A stretch of 64,000 nucleotides of DNA from Lachnospiraceae bacterium (lineage in GTDB: Bacteria > Bacillota > Clostridia > Lachnospirales > Lachnospiraceae), in the NCBI GenBank assembly GCA_022793065.1, contig JAAWCE010000033.1, forward strand, positions 33,566 to 97,565, written 5' to 3'. Position 1 is the first letter of the stretch. Each line of letters starts with the position of its first letter. A model generated the notes under the pieces. It ran no database searches. It was not told the origin of the DNA and was given only the letters and a program-made list of their open reading frames with translations. Positions 37,769 through 47,907 of this stretch are shown in pieces. The position numbers and the translations under genes are program-made.

Positions 37769-38479
37769 ATGGAACAGGTCAGGTTAAATAAATATCTTGC
37801 ACAATGCGGTGTCTGCTCCAGACGAGACGCGGATAAGCTGATAGCGCAGGGGCAGGTATTGGTCAATGGGCGAAAGCCGGAGCCGGGATATTGTGTGACA
37901 GAAGATGATGAAGTGGTAGTGTCAGGACAACGGGTGAGACAGATAGACAGAACAGTGGTGTTGGCTTTTTATAAACCTGTGGGAGTGACATGTACCGAAA
38001 GAGATGCACATGCGGAAAAGCTGATATCTGATTTGGTGAAATATCCCATCAGGCTCACTTATGCAGGACGGTTGGATAAAGATTCGGAAGGGTTGATATT
38101 GCTAACCAATGACGGCGACTTGATTCAGGCTATGATGAGAGGGGCGAATCTTCATGAAAAGGAATATCTGGTAAGGGTGAATAAACAAGTGACGCCGGAG
38201 TTTCTTGCAAAAATGTCCAAGGGTGTATATCTGGAAGAGTTAAACGTCACTACCAGAGCGTGCAAGGCTGAAAAAGTCGGCAAAAATACATTTAGATTGA
38301 CACTGACACAGGGATTAAACCGACAGATTAAAAGGATGTGCGCAGCTTGCGGATATCATGTAATGGGACTGAAACGTGTCAGAGTTATGCACATAACATT
38401 AGGGGATATGAAGCCGGGGGAATTTTATGAACTTAAGGAAGCGGATGTGAGCCGGCTGTATAGAGATTGTAACATGTGA
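37769..38479 (+). CDS. RluF-type 23S rRNA pseudouridine synthase
   Basis: 236 residues. An N-terminal S4 RNA-binding domain (RLNKYLAQCGVCSRRDADKLI, QGQVLVNGR) precedes the RsuA/RluB/E/F catalytic domain with the active-site Asp in AGRLDKDSEGLILLTNDG and the KEYLV and GLNRQIKRMCAACGYHV motifs. The RxIKRM form of the last motif suggests the RluF branch (23S U2604, sometimes tRNA U35). ATG 37769 follows GGAGG by five bases; ATG 37757 is possible but without good SD. Confidence 0.92.
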   Translation: MEQVRLNKYLAQCGVCSRRDADKLIAQGQVLVNGRKPEPGYCVTEDDEVVVSGQRVRQIDRTVVLAFYKPVGVTCTERDAHAEKLISDLVKYPIRLTYAGRLDKDSEGLILLTNDGDLIQAMMRGANLHEKEYLVRVNKQVTPEFLAKMSKGVYLEELNVTTRACKAEKVGKNTFRLTLTQGLNRQIKRMCAACGYHVMGLKRVRVMHITLGDMKPGEFYELKEADVSRLYRDCNM

Positions 38480-38555
38480 GAGAATCTAAGGCGTGAAAAT
38501 ACGCCAAGCGTTGGCATGTCCGGAAGTGTGAAGAGATGGAGGTGTGATGTAGGAT

Positions 38556-40535
38556 ATGCAGTCTGACAAAATAGCTAGAATGAAAGAGTTGGCAGAAATG
38601 CTGCATAAGGCGTCAAAGGCGTATTATGCTCAGGATAAAGAGATTATGAGCAATTTGGAGTATGACGGCCTTTACGATGAGCTTCAGGCATTGGAGCAGG
38701 AGACGGGAGTGGTGCTGACAAACAGTCCTACCGTAAGCGTGGGATATGAAGCTGTGGAAGAATTGCCGAAAGAGCGTCATGAAAGTCCCATGTTATCTCT
38801 GGATAAGACAAAGGACAGGGAGGCGCTGAAAGATTGGCTCCAGGGCAACCAGGCTGTCTTAAGCTGGAAGCTGGACGGATTGACTATTGTACTCACATAT
38901 CAGGATGGGAAGCTGGCAAAGGCCGTAACCAGAGGAAATGGAGAGATAGGTGAAGTAATCACCAATAACGCAAAAACGTTTGTGAATCTGCCGTTGAACA
39001 TTCCTTTTACGGGGGAGCTGCTTCTAAGGGGAGAGGCGGTGATCAGCTACTCTGATTTTGAGAAGATCAACCGTGAAATAGAGGATGTGGATGCAAGGTA
39101 TAAGAATCCAAGAAATTTATGCAGTGGTTCCGTGCGTCAGTTGAATAACGAGATTACAGCCAAAAGGAATGTAAGATTTTATGCCTTTTCCCTGGTCAGC
39201 GCTGCCGGCGAGGAGTTCCACAATTCCAGAGAGGCGCAGTTTACCTTTCTGAGAGAACAGGGATTTGAGGTGGTGGAGCATTATCCGGTAACGGAAGAGA
39301 ATATTTTGGATACAGTAGAATTATTTGAAAAGAAGATAGAAACATATGATATTCCTTCCGACGGGCTGGTTTTGACCTATGAAAATATAGCGTATGGACA
39401 GTCGTTGGGGCGAACTGCTAAATTCCCTCGACATTCGATTGCTTTTAAGTGGGCGGATGAACTCAGGGAGACCGTATTGAAAGAGATTGAATGGAGTGCC
39501 AGCAGGACAGGGTTAATCAATCCTGTGGCAATTTTTGAACCGGTGGAGTTGGAAGGTACTACGGTCAGCAGAGCTTCCGTACACAATATCAGTATTTTAC
39601 GGGGGCTTAAGCTGGGGATTGGAGATCATATTACCGTTTATAAAGCGAATATGATTATTCCGCAGATTGCGGAGAATTTGACAGGGAGCGATACGGTGGA
39701 AATACCGGAAAGCTGTCCTGTGTGCGGCGGCAGAACAGAAGTAAGACAGGTAAATGAAGTGCAGTCCCTTTATTGTACCAATGAAAAATGCGCTGCAAAG
39801 CAGATTAAGGCGTTTACTTTGTTCGTCAGCAGGGATGCGTTGAATATAGACGGATTATCGGAGGCCACATTGGAAAAATTCGTTGATATGGGTTTCATAC
39901 AGGAATTTGCGGATTTGTTTCATTTGGACAGGCACCGTGAGCAGATTGTGGAGATGGAAGGATTTGGGGAAAGATCCTATCGCAAACTGATTGAAAGTGT
40001 GGATCGGGCCAGGAACACCACGCTTCCCAGGGTGATTTATGGTTTGGGAATTGCCAATATCGGTGTGGCCAACGCCAAAATGCTTTGCAAGTATTTTGAG
40101 CACGATATCCAACGGATGCGGGAGACGGATGTGGAGACATTGAGCGCCATTGAAGGTGTGGGCGAGGTGATAGCTTCGGCTTTTGTAACTTATATGCAGG
40201 ATGAGGACAATCTTCGCAAAATAGATGATTTAATGGCGGAATTACAGATAGAGACGCCTAAAGTGGAGGAAGGAAGTCAGACCTTATCGGGTATGAATTT
40301 TGTCATTACAGGAGGACTGGAATTTTTTGCCAACAGAAATGATTTAAAGGAAGCCATTGAGCAAAAGGGCGGTAAGGTGACAGGGAGCGTAACCAGCAAA
40401 ACGACCTGTCTCATTAATAATGATGTGGCTTCGGCTTCTTCTAAGAATAAGAAGGCAAGGGATTTGGGGGTGCCAGTAATATCTGAGAAGGATTTTCTGG
40501 AACAGTATGGAATTGAGGCCGCAATACATCCCTGA
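38556..40535 (+). CDS. ligA: NAD-dependent DNA ligase
   Basis: LigA seals nicks in replication and repair using NAD. The 659-residue protein has all domains: Ia (YYAQDKEIMSNLEYDGLYDEL), the adenylation Lys at 105 in WKLDG, the motif region GLVLTYENI, the OB fold, a four-Cys zinc finger (CPVC...CTNEKCAAK), helix-hairpin-helix repeats (ALNIDGLSEATLEKFVDMGF; AIEGVGEVIASAF) and a C-terminal BRCT domain (TLSGMNFVITGGLEF). Start ATG follows GTAGGATAT, a modest SD. Confidence 0.97.
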   Translation: MQSDKIARMKELAEMLHKASKAYYAQDKEIMSNLEYDGLYDELQALEQETGVVLTNSPTVSVGYEAVEELPKERHESPMLSLDKTKDREALKDWLQGNQAVLSWKLDGLTIVLTYQDGKLAKAVTRGNGEIGEVITNNAKTFVNLPLNIPFTGELLLRGEAVISYSDFEKINREIEDVDARYKNPRNLCSGSVRQLNNEITAKRNVRFYAFSLVSAAGEEFHNSREAQFTFLREQGFEVVEHYPVTEENILDTVELFEKKIETYDIPSDGLVLTYENIAYGQSLGRTAKFPRHSIAFKWADELRETVLKEIEWSASRTGLINPVAIFEPVELEGTTVSRASVHNISILRGLKLGIGDHITVYKANMIIPQIAENLTGSDTVEIPESCPVCGGRTEVRQVNEVQSLYCTNEKCAAKQIKAFTLFVSRDALNIDGLSEATLEKFVDMGFIQEFADLFHLDRHREQIVEMEGFGERSYRKLIESVDRARNTTLPRVIYGLGIANIGVANAKMLCKYFEHDIQRMRETDVETLSAIEGVGEVIASAFVTYMQDEDNLRKIDDLMAELQIETPKVEEGSQTLSGMNFVITGGLEFFANRNDLKEAIEQKGGKVTGSVTSKTTCLINNDVASASSKNKKARDLGVPVISEKDFLEQYGIEAAIHP

Positions 40536-40572
40536 ATCAAGCCGGTAACGGCAGTGAAAGAGGAGGAGAGAA

Positions 40573-41478
40573 ATGCCAATAAGGACACAGAGCGACTTAC
40601 CAGCAAAAGAAATATTAGAAAACGAGAATATATTTGTTATGGATGAATTTCGAGCAATGCATCAGGATATCAGGACGCTGCAGGTATTGATTTTGAACAA
40701 TATGCCAATTAAACAGGATACAGAGCTTCAGTTGCTGAGGGCGTTGTCTAATACGCCCTTGCAGGTAGACGTGACTTTTATGAATGTGAAGAGCCATGTA
40801 TCCTTGAATACCTCAGCCAGTCATCTGAATAAATTCTATACCACACTGGATGAAATATATGACAAAAAATTTGACGGAATGATTGTCACTGGCGCGCCAG
40901 TGGAAGATATTTCTTTTGAACAGGTGGATTACTGGAAGGAAATGTGTGAAATTTTCCACTGGGCTGAAACACATGTCACATCCACATTGCATATATGTTG
41001 GGCGGCGCAGGCAGGATTTTATCATTATTATGGCATCAATAAAAAGCAGTTGCCCAGTAAACTTTTCGGCATATATGAACATAGGGTGAAGAATCGGAAA
41101 ATTCCGCTGGTACGTGGGTTTGACGATATTTTTCTGGCGCCTCACAGTCGTCATACGGAGACGCCCAGTGAAGCCATTCATGACTGTAAGGAGCTGACTG
41201 TTTTGGCGGAATCACCTGTGGCAGGAGTATATCTGGCGATTGCACAGGGCGGAAAGAAAATTTTTGTAGCGGGACATCCGGAATATGACAGATATACACT
41301 GAGCAATGAATATCATAGAGATTTGAAGAAAGGTCTGCCTATTCAAATCCCATATAATTACTATCCTGACGATAATCCGGATGAAAAGCCGTTGCTTCAG
41401 TGGAGGTCCCACAGTAATAATCTGTATAGTAACTGGCTGAATTACTATGTGTATCAGATGACACCTTATGAGCTGTAG
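40573..41478 (+). CDS. metA: Homoserine O-acetyltransferase (MetA family)
   Basis: MetA activates homoserine for methionine synthesis. The 301-residue protein has the catalytic Cys142 (HICWAAQAG) and the His235/Glu237 pair (GHPEYDR). Residue 111 is Glu (TGAPVE). In this family Glu111 has been linked to acetyl-CoA use and Gly111 (Escherichia coli) to succinyl-CoA, so the acetyl form is predicted although homologues are often labelled succinyltransferase. ATG follows GAGGAGAG. Only 37 bases separate it from ligA, so no riboswitch fits between them. Confidence 0.95.
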   Translation: MPIRTQSDLPAKEILENENIFVMDEFRAMHQDIRTLQVLILNNMPIKQDTELQLLRALSNTPLQVDVTFMNVKSHVSLNTSASHLNKFYTTLDEIYDKKFDGMIVTGAPVEDISFEQVDYWKEMCEIFHWAETHVTSTLHICWAAQAGFYHYYGINKKQLPSKLFGIYEHRVKNRKIPLVRGFDDIFLAPHSRHTETPSEAIHDCKELTVLAESPVAGVYLAIAQGGKKIFVAGHPEYDRYTLSNEYHRDLKKGLPIQIPYNYYPDDNPDEKPLLQWRSHSNNLYSNWLNYYVYQMTPYEL

Positions 41479-41580
41479 AAATTGCCGTAATTTGCTGGGG
41501 TTTATGCGTAGGGCATAGGGGAAAGAAAAGAGATTTTCCAATGGGAAAAGATTTGAAAGGAAGGAGGCTTTGGAGAAAGT

Positions 41581-42024
41581 ATGATTCAATGGTTACATCA
41601 AGAAAAGGGAGTTTGTGAAGGAAGTTTCAAAAGTAAATTTTTTCGTGATGATGAGGGGGGCGATGTATTGAGTATTGGCATGCAAGATCCTGATTTGAGC
41701 GAATGTGCTGAAAAATGTGTAGAGTCGTTTAATAATCTAACGGAGTCCCAGATAAGAGAACTCTGTAAAGAAATTATAAATTGTGCAAAAGAAGGCGGTA
41801 TCAATGAGGAATTTGAATTGCCTGCCCTTGACGATGAGCTTGATATTCTAAATGATTGCTGGTTTACAGGGTTATATGTAAATATGTTGAGTACGGAAGA
41901 TGAACTTGCCTATGTTGTGGAGGGAGAAGGCGATTGGGGAGAGGTAATTGGTTTTGCCGTGAAAAATGATGAGATAATTTATGTGGGTACTGATTACTTT
42001 GATTACATGAAGTCTGAAGAATAA
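41581..42024 (+). CDS. Small acidic hypothetical protein
   Basis: 147 residues, strongly acidic, no membrane segment. The N-terminal part is polar. The C-terminal VVEGEGDWGEVIGFAVKNDEIIYVGTDYFDY pattern (a Gly-Asp-Trp-Gly-Glu block followed by a strand pair) resembles DUF6985-like or immunity-type proteins, at low confidence. An AAGGAGG lies 13 bases upstream and GGAG five bases upstream of ATG. It ends 19 bases before tldD, perhaps sharing its transcript. Confidence 0.7.
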   Translation: MIQWLHQEKGVCEGSFKSKFFRDDEGGDVLSIGMQDPDLSECAEKCVESFNNLTESQIRELCKEIINCAKEGGINEEFELPALDDELDILNDCWFTGLYVNMLSTEDELAYVVEGEGDWGEVIGFAVKNDEIIYVGTDYFDYMKSEE

Positions 42025-42043
42025 AAATTTGGGAGGTGTTGCA

Positions 42044-43381
42044 ATGTATCGATTTCCGGAAGGATTTTATACGGATGTAAGGGAAGAGACAGTACATTCC
42101 ACAATGATAACCATTGAAAATGGTGTGTTAAAAGAAAATAAGACAAAGGAAGAGAAGGGCGTTATCATCCGGCTTTATGATGGTAGAAAATGGTTTATCA
42201 GTTCTACCACAGAGCTTGATAAGGTGCAGGAGGAAATAGATTCCTTAGCCAAAATGGCCGTACCCTGTCCGGAAATCGGGGAGGACCCGGTGATTAAAAA
42301 ATATGAGGTAAACAGAGAAACAAGATTATGTTATGGGGACTGTGACGTAAGCAAAATACCCAATGACAAGAAGCTGGCAATGGCGGAAACCTACTGTGAA
42401 TGTCTCAGAGAATACAGTCAAATACAGCGTTGGAGAATGTATTATTTAGACAATCATACCCAAAAGCATATTGTGTCCAGCAAAGGATGTGATGTCACTT
42501 TTGATACGCAGAATTGCTGTATTGCGGCCCGTTATGTTCTGATGAAGGATGACAAGCCGTTTTACGGCAGCAAGGATATTTATCGTATAAAATTTGATGA
42601 ACTGTCAGGGCATGAGGAAATTCTTCATGACGTGGTCAAAGAAGATATTGCGTACAATGAAAATGCGGTGTTGGTGGAACCGGGGGATTACACCTGTATC
42701 TTTGCGCCTGCAGTGACCGGAGTGTTTGCTCATGAAAGTTTCGGACATAAGAGTGAATCTGATTTCATGGTTGGGGATGAAAGTATGAAGAAGGAATGGG
42801 CCATAGGTACCAGAGTGGGCGCCCACCTTTTGAATATTGTGGATACGGGGCTGGAAGAGGGCTCCGGGTATGTGCCTTTTGATGACGAAGGCACCAGGGC
42901 AAAGAAGACATACCTGATTAAAGAAGGAATTTTGTCGGGGAGGCTGCATAGTGCTTTGACAGCAGCGGCATTGGAAGAAGATCTGACAGGAAACGCCAGA
43001 GCCATCAGTTTCCAGTTTGAACCCATTGTGCGTATGACTGCAACTTATGTGGAACCGGGAGATAGTACGAAAGAAGAGTTAATTGCAGGGGTAAAGAAAG
43101 GAATTTATATTTTGGATTACAGGCATGGTTCCGGTATGAGCACTTTTACCATTGCGCCCAATAAAGCATATATGATTCGGGACGGGAAACTGGCGGAACC
43201 GGTGAAAATATCTGTTGTGACAGGCAATGTTATGAGTACGCTTCATGAAATTGACGGGCTATCCAAAGAATTTGAGCTTTGTTCTTTTGCACTGGGCGGC
43301 TGCGGCAAGATGGAGCAGTACCCTTTGCGGGTAGGTCTGGGCGGACCTTACATGCGGGTAAATCATCTCACAGTGCAGTAA
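42044..43381 (+). CDS. TldD/PmbA family metallopeptidase (TldD-type, catalytic)
   Basis: 445 residues. The zinc-binding motif HESFGH starts at H230 (VFAHESFGHKSESDFM), with the expected downstream YVPFDDEGTRAKKTYLI segment and the C-terminal Cys/Gly-rich loop CSFALGGCGKMEQYPL, FGG-type in the family. TldD forms a heterodimeric protease with TldE, involved in maturing modified peptides and toxin/antitoxin or microcin processing in other bacteria. ATG 42044 follows GGGAGG; the longer frame from 42029 overlaps the SD. Confidence 0.92.
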   Translation: MYRFPEGFYTDVREETVHSTMITIENGVLKENKTKEEKGVIIRLYDGRKWFISSTTELDKVQEEIDSLAKMAVPCPEIGEDPVIKKYEVNRETRLCYGDCDVSKIPNDKKLAMAETYCECLREYSQIQRWRMYYLDNHTQKHIVSSKGCDVTFDTQNCCIAARYVLMKDDKPFYGSKDIYRIKFDELSGHEEILHDVVKEDIAYNENAVLVEPGDYTCIFAPAVTGVFAHESFGHKSESDFMVGDESMKKEWAIGTRVGAHLLNIVDTGLEEGSGYVPFDDEGTRAKKTYLIKEGILSGRLHSALTAAALEEDLTGNARAISFQFEPIVRMTATYVEPGDSTKEELIAGVKKGIYILDYRHGSGMSTFTIAPNKAYMIRDGKLAEPVKISVVTGNVMSTLHEIDGLSKEFELCSFALGGCGKMEQYPLRVGLGGPYMRVNHLTVQ

Positions 43382-43444
43382 ATGGCAGGAAAAACGGTTC
43401 AGATAGAAGACAGGATATGCAAGCCGGAAAAGGAGGGTAAGAGA

Positions 43445-44671
43445 TTGGTAAAAGAAAAGTATATTGTAAAGAGCAGGGAAATAAATCTTAGCGTGACAAA
43501 CGGAGAGATTTCTTCTGTGATTAAGAAAAATATTACAACAAGCGCCTGTCGGGTATATGATAATGGCCGTATTGGTGTGGCCGGGAAGCTGGGGGAAGCG
43601 GACGACGCATTGATGGAACAGGCGGAAGAGAATCTGAAACTTGGGATTTCCTATGAGGCGGAGGCCACGTCAGGGAGTGTCCGCCGGGAACAGATGGAAT
43701 GTGGTGATTTGTGTGTGGAAGATAACAGAGGCTTTCTCAAAGAGGCGGAAGAAGTACTCCATATTCTGAGGGAGGAATATCCGCAGATTATTTTTGGCAA
43801 TAAAGTTTATTTAATGGAGGAAAGCAGACAGCTTATCAATGATGCGGGAACGAACCTGTATTATAGTGATCGCATTTGCGGGTATGTATTGCTGATAAAA
43901 CATGTGGATTCTGTAAATGTTTTTGACGATAGTTTGATTTATGCGGTGCGTGATTATCATCGGGAAGCATTTTTAAAAGAAGCCAGGGAACATTTGGACG
44001 CTTTCTTACATATGGTGCCATTGCCGGAAGGCGATACTTTGCCAGTGATTATAAACACTATGGAGTTTGGGAGTTTTTTGGTGCAGAATCTGGATGCTAT
44101 GGCCTTTGGTCATAACACTTCATTTTTTAATGGAAAGCTGGGAAAGAAGCTTTTTGACGATAAGTTTTCCTTATATGTGGACAGAAGCAAGGATATTCTC
44201 TGCAATGCTTTTTTTGATGTGGAGGGAAGTACCTGTGAGGACGATAAATGTTATTTGATACAAAATGGCGTTCTGGTAAGGCCATTTGCGGATAAAAAAC
44301 TTGCGAAGGAATTTGGGTATGAAAATACGGCCACTGCGGCGGGGGCATATGACAGCGTACCCACCAATACCGCAAATTGTTTTGCTGGTGCATGTACCGG
44401 GCATACATTGGAAGAATTGATTGGAGAAGGGGATGGAATTTATATTTCTGTCATGAGCGGCGGAGATTTTACCAGTGAAGGAAATTTCGCCTCTCCCGTA
44501 CAGACGGCGTTTCTCTATCGCGGGGGTAAACTGGCGGGCAGACTGCCGGAATTTAACATATCCGGAAATATCTATGATATGTTTGGTAAGGATTTTGTAG
44601 GAATTACTGTGGATAAACCTTATGAAGGGGAGTATAAAATGGTAGTGAAAATGAAGGTGAATAAGAATTAA
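43445..44671 (+). CDS. TldD/PmbA family protein (TldE-type partner)
   Basis: 408 residues from TTG 43445, which follows AGGAGGG with good spacing; an ATG at 43382, directly after the tldD stop, would add 21 residues but has no SD. The protein lacks the HExxxH motif but has the family scaffold: IKKNITTSACRVYDNGRIG, MEFGSFLVQNLDAMAFGHNTSF, the SVPTNTANCF block and the C-terminal YDMFGKDFVGIT. It is the non-catalytic subunit of a TldD/TldE pair. No obvious peptide substrate gene (small RiPP-like ORF) was seen nearby. Confidence 0.88.
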   Translation: MVKEKYIVKSREINLSVTNGEISSVIKKNITTSACRVYDNGRIGVAGKLGEADDALMEQAEENLKLGISYEAEATSGSVRREQMECGDLCVEDNRGFLKEAEEVLHILREEYPQIIFGNKVYLMEESRQLINDAGTNLYYSDRICGYVLLIKHVDSVNVFDDSLIYAVRDYHREAFLKEAREHLDAFLHMVPLPEGDTLPVIINTMEFGSFLVQNLDAMAFGHNTSFFNGKLGKKLFDDKFSLYVDRSKDILCNAFFDVEGSTCEDDKCYLIQNGVLVRPFADKKLAKEFGYENTATAAGAYDSVPTNTANCFAGACTGHTLEELIGEGDGIYISVMSGGDFTSEGNFASPVQTAFLYRGGKLAGRLPEFNISGNIYDMFGKDFVGITVDKPYEGEYKMVVKMKVNKN

Positions 44672-44700
44672 AGTATGGACCTATATAGGAATTTTAGGAT

Positions 44701-44736
44701 ATAAATGGCGGGATTTTTTCCGCCATTTATGTTTTT
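44701..44736 (+). terminator. Intrinsic terminator after the TldE-type gene
   Basis: ATAAATGGCGG (44701-44711) pairs with CCGCCATTTAT (44720-44730), followed by GTTTTT. Confidence 0.9.
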
Positions 44737-44790
44737 CGGTAAAAGCTTATATTTAGAAGCATTTGTGTAGTAGCATAAAAAAAGATTATA

Positions 44791-44799
44791 TGCTATAAT
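44791..44799 (+). promoter_or_regulatory. Extended -10 promoter of the hybrid kinase gene
   Basis: TGCTATAAT. No good -35 hexamer is seen at 17 bases, consistent with an extended -10 type. Confidence 0.45.
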
Positions 44800-44871
44800 C
44801 AGGGATGGTATGATGTATATAGAGATGTGGTATACATAAAAATAAGAATAAGAAAACGGAGATCCCATATT

Positions 44872-47736
44872 ATGAGGAAGGTAGATAGTAAAAGAATGCA
44901 ATGCAAAAACCGCATATGGGACGGAGTGACATTGCTTTGGACATTGATAAGTTTGGTAATTGGTTTGTGGGTTCTTATGCCAGGAGAGGTTCATGCCAGA
45001 GAAGCACGGACGGTAAAAGTGGCATTTTTTCCCATGGAAGGATTCCATTCCTATTCGGAAGCGGAAGGTTACGGTGGGATGGATGTGGCTTATCTGGAAG
45101 AATTGTGTAATTATACCGGGTGGAAACTTGAATATGTCATGTGCGACAGTTGGGATGACGCGCTGGATCGGCTGGAGGCAAAGGAATTGGATTTGGTAGG
45201 TTCTGCCCAATATTCAATGGAACGACAGGAAAAGTTTGAGTATGCCTCGTTGGACAGCGGATATACGTTTGGCTGTCTCTTTGTGGAAGGGGACAGCGAT
45301 CTGGCGTTTGAAGATTTTGGAAGTATGCGAAACATGACCTTCGGCGTGGTGAGAAGCTATGTCCGAAGGGAGGAATTTCTGGAGTATCTGGATAGGAATG
45401 GTATCGGAGATCCAAAACTTCGAGAATTTGATACCACATTGGAAATGCAGGAAGCGCTGAGCGCCGGAGACATTGACGTGGGTGTTCATACATTGACCGA
45501 GGTGAGGGAAGGACAGAGCTTGATTGGAAAATTTGCTTATGCGCCTTTTTATTATATTACATGGAAAGGGAATCAAGGATTGCTGCATGAATTGAATATG
45601 GGGATTGACGCATTAAAAATGGATTTTCCGTCTCTGGAGCAAGAGCTTGTAAATCGGTATTATGGAGAGCGGAGAGAAAATTTCAAGGCGGAAGAACAGG
45701 CGTTTATCAATGGGGGTCAGACCATAAAAGTAGGATTTTACAATGATACACGGCCTCTTGCCTATGTGAACGACAAGGGAGAATACGACGGAATTTATAT
45801 TCAGATTCTCAAGGCTGTTGGAAAGAGAAGCGGCATTTCTCTGGAATTTTGTCCTATGGACAGGAGTACGTATTGGAAGGAATTGATTTTAAATGGTGAG
45901 ATTGATTTTTATGTGGGTTCCAACAATACCAGACTATCGCGGGATGAAAATATTATGCTGACCAATTCGTTTATGGCATATAATGCGGTTATCGTCTCCA
46001 AAAATGATTATGTTTTACCTGACGAAAAGGTAACGATGGTGTTGACAAAGGGACGAACCTATTGGGTGGATCAGTTGGAGATGGATGCAGATGTGATTTA
46101 TCGAGACAGTGCAAAAGATTGTCTGCAGGCGTTAGAAGAGGGAAAGGCTGATATTACGCTGCTCAATACCATTGAATATAATTATCTGTCTAAAAATGAA
46201 CGTTTTTCTAATTTAATAGAATGGGAAAATTTCCGTTATCAGGCAGGAACTACATTGGCGGCGTCAAAAGACATGGACTCTGTAATATTCAGTGTAATGA
46301 ATAAGGCGCTGCGGCTGGTATCGGATGCGGAGAAAGAAGTAATTATTAATCAGTACATGAATATATCCTATGACAATTACACTTTGTTGGATAATTTGTA
46401 CCGCACAAAGGATGTGCTGATTATGTCCGGTATTTTATTGGCAATTTTATTGACCTTTGGCTGTGTGGTTGCACATATCCGGAGAAAATCATACCATCTT
46501 TTGGAACATAAAAATAAGGAACTGCAGACTGCCATAAGGGAAGCGGAAAAGGCAAATCAGGCGAAAACGGAGTTTTTATCCCATATGTCCCATGATATAC
46601 GCACACCCATAAACGGCATTATGGGTATGCTCAATATTGCGGAAAAAAATGTGGAAGATATGGAACGACAAGCAGACTGCAGAGAAAAAATTAAGACCTC
46701 CGCAGAACATCTTTTATCGCTGATCAATGATGTATTGGATATTAGTAAACTGGAAAGCGGAAATGTGGAACTGTCCAGAGAAGTTTTCAGCATAAAAGAG
46801 CTGCTGCATAACTGCTCGGTGATTGTAGGCGGCCAGGCAGAACAGAGAAACGTGAAGCTAATCACTGATTTTATGGAACAGGGACGGCTGCCCCATGAAT
46901 ATTTTATCGGAAGTCCGCTGCATATTAAACAGATTTTGATTAATATTGCAGGTAACGGGGTGAAATATAATAAACCTATGGGCAGCGTTAATTTTGAATG
47001 TTACGAGCTTTCGGCGGAAAACGGAATCGCAAAGATTTGTTTTGAAATTTCCGATACAGGTATCGGTATGGGCAAGGAATATCTAAAACATATTTTTGAT
47101 CCCTTTACCCAGGAAGAAGGCGGCGCAAGAACCAATTACCAGGGTACGGGTCTTGGCATGACCATTACTAAGAAACTGGTGGATAAAATGGGCGGAACGA
47201 TCACGGTGGAAAGCGAGTTGAACCACGGCAGCGTGTTTACCGTAGTACTTCCCTTGAAGATAGCGGAGTCGCCGGAGAATAAAGTTCAGAAGGAAGAAGG
47301 GAGAGAACAGGGGAAAGAAAAAGCAAACGAGCAGACAGAAAGCATAGTGGGAAAAAGGGCTTTGGTAGTGGAGGATAATGAGCTGAATCAAGAGATTGCA
47401 AAATTTATTCTGACGGAAATGGGATTGGATGTGACGTTGGCTGCAAACGGACAGGAAGCGGTGGAGCTGTTTGAGGAATCGGCGCCCCATACATATCAGA
47501 TTATCTTTATGGATGTAATGATGCCGGTGATGAATGGTTATGACGCCACAAGAACCATAAGGGGACTTACAAGGCCGGACGCGGCGGAGATTCCCATTGT
47601 AGCTATGACTGCCAACGCCTTTGCGGAGGATGTGAAAGCGGCTGAAGATGCGGGGATGAATGAACATACTTCCAAACCCCTTGAGCCGGATGTGATAGAA
47701 GATGTGTTGCGGCGGTGGCTGGCAGAGAGGCGATGA
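44872..47736 (+). CDS. Hybrid sensor histidine kinase with two SBP_bac_3 sensor domains
   Basis: 954 residues. After an N-terminal membrane helix (LLWTLISLVIGLWVLM) come two tandem extracytoplasmic solute-binding domains of family 3 (VKVAFFPMEGFHSYS...; IKVGFYNDTRPLAYVNDKGEYDGI). A second helix at ~516-536 leads to HisKA with phosphoacceptor His574 (LSHMSHDIRTPINGIMG), HATPase_c (ISDTGIGMGKEYLKHIFDPF, TGLGMTI) and a fused receiver domain with Asp881 (IIFMDVMMPVMNGYDA). It is an amino-acid- or small-molecule-sensing phosphorelay protein. No output regulator lies next to it. ATG 44872 is preferred over the upstream frame. Confidence 0.93.
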   Translation: MRKVDSKRMQCKNRIWDGVTLLWTLISLVIGLWVLMPGEVHAREARTVKVAFFPMEGFHSYSEAEGYGGMDVAYLEELCNYTGWKLEYVMCDSWDDALDRLEAKELDLVGSAQYSMERQEKFEYASLDSGYTFGCLFVEGDSDLAFEDFGSMRNMTFGVVRSYVRREEFLEYLDRNGIGDPKLREFDTTLEMQEALSAGDIDVGVHTLTEVREGQSLIGKFAYAPFYYITWKGNQGLLHELNMGIDALKMDFPSLEQELVNRYYGERRENFKAEEQAFINGGQTIKVGFYNDTRPLAYVNDKGEYDGIYIQILKAVGKRSGISLEFCPMDRSTYWKELILNGEIDFYVGSNNTRLSRDENIMLTNSFMAYNAVIVSKNDYVLPDEKVTMVLTKGRTYWVDQLEMDADVIYRDSAKDCLQALEEGKADITLLNTIEYNYLSKNERFSNLIEWENFRYQAGTTLAASKDMDSVIFSVMNKALRLVSDAEKEVIINQYMNISYDNYTLLDNLYRTKDVLIMSGILLAILLTFGCVVAHIRRKSYHLLEHKNKELQTAIREAEKANQAKTEFLSHMSHDIRTPINGIMGMLNIAEKNVEDMERQADCREKIKTSAEHLLSLINDVLDISKLESGNVELSREVFSIKELLHNCSVIVGGQAEQRNVKLITDFMEQGRLPHEYFIGSPLHIKQILINIAGNGVKYNKPMGSVNFECYELSAENGIAKICFEISDTGIGMGKEYLKHIFDPFTQEEGGARTNYQGTGLGMTITKKLVDKMGGTITVESELNHGSVFTVVLPLKIAESPENKVQKEEGREQGKEKANEQTESIVGKRALVVEDNELNQEIAKFILTEMGLDVTLAANGQEAVELFEESAPHTYQIIFMDVMMPVMNGYDATRTIRGLTRPDAAEIPIVAMTANAFAEDVKAAEDAGMNEHTSKPLEPDVIEDVLRRWLAERR

Positions 47737-47907
47737 ACGTGGAAGAGAAACGTATGAAAGGGTGCAAGGGCGGAGAATAAGGCCATATAAGCCTTGTTGT
47801 CCGAGCGTTGAAGCCAGGAAAAAATATTGACAGTAGCCGTAAAAAAATATATCATAAATAGGATAAACAGTGAATGAAATACAAATTGGAAAGGCATGGT
47901 GATAAGA

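Noticed and set aside
40536..40572. S-adenosylmethionine riboswitch before metA
   Set aside because: Only 37 bases separate ligA and metA, too short for any known class.
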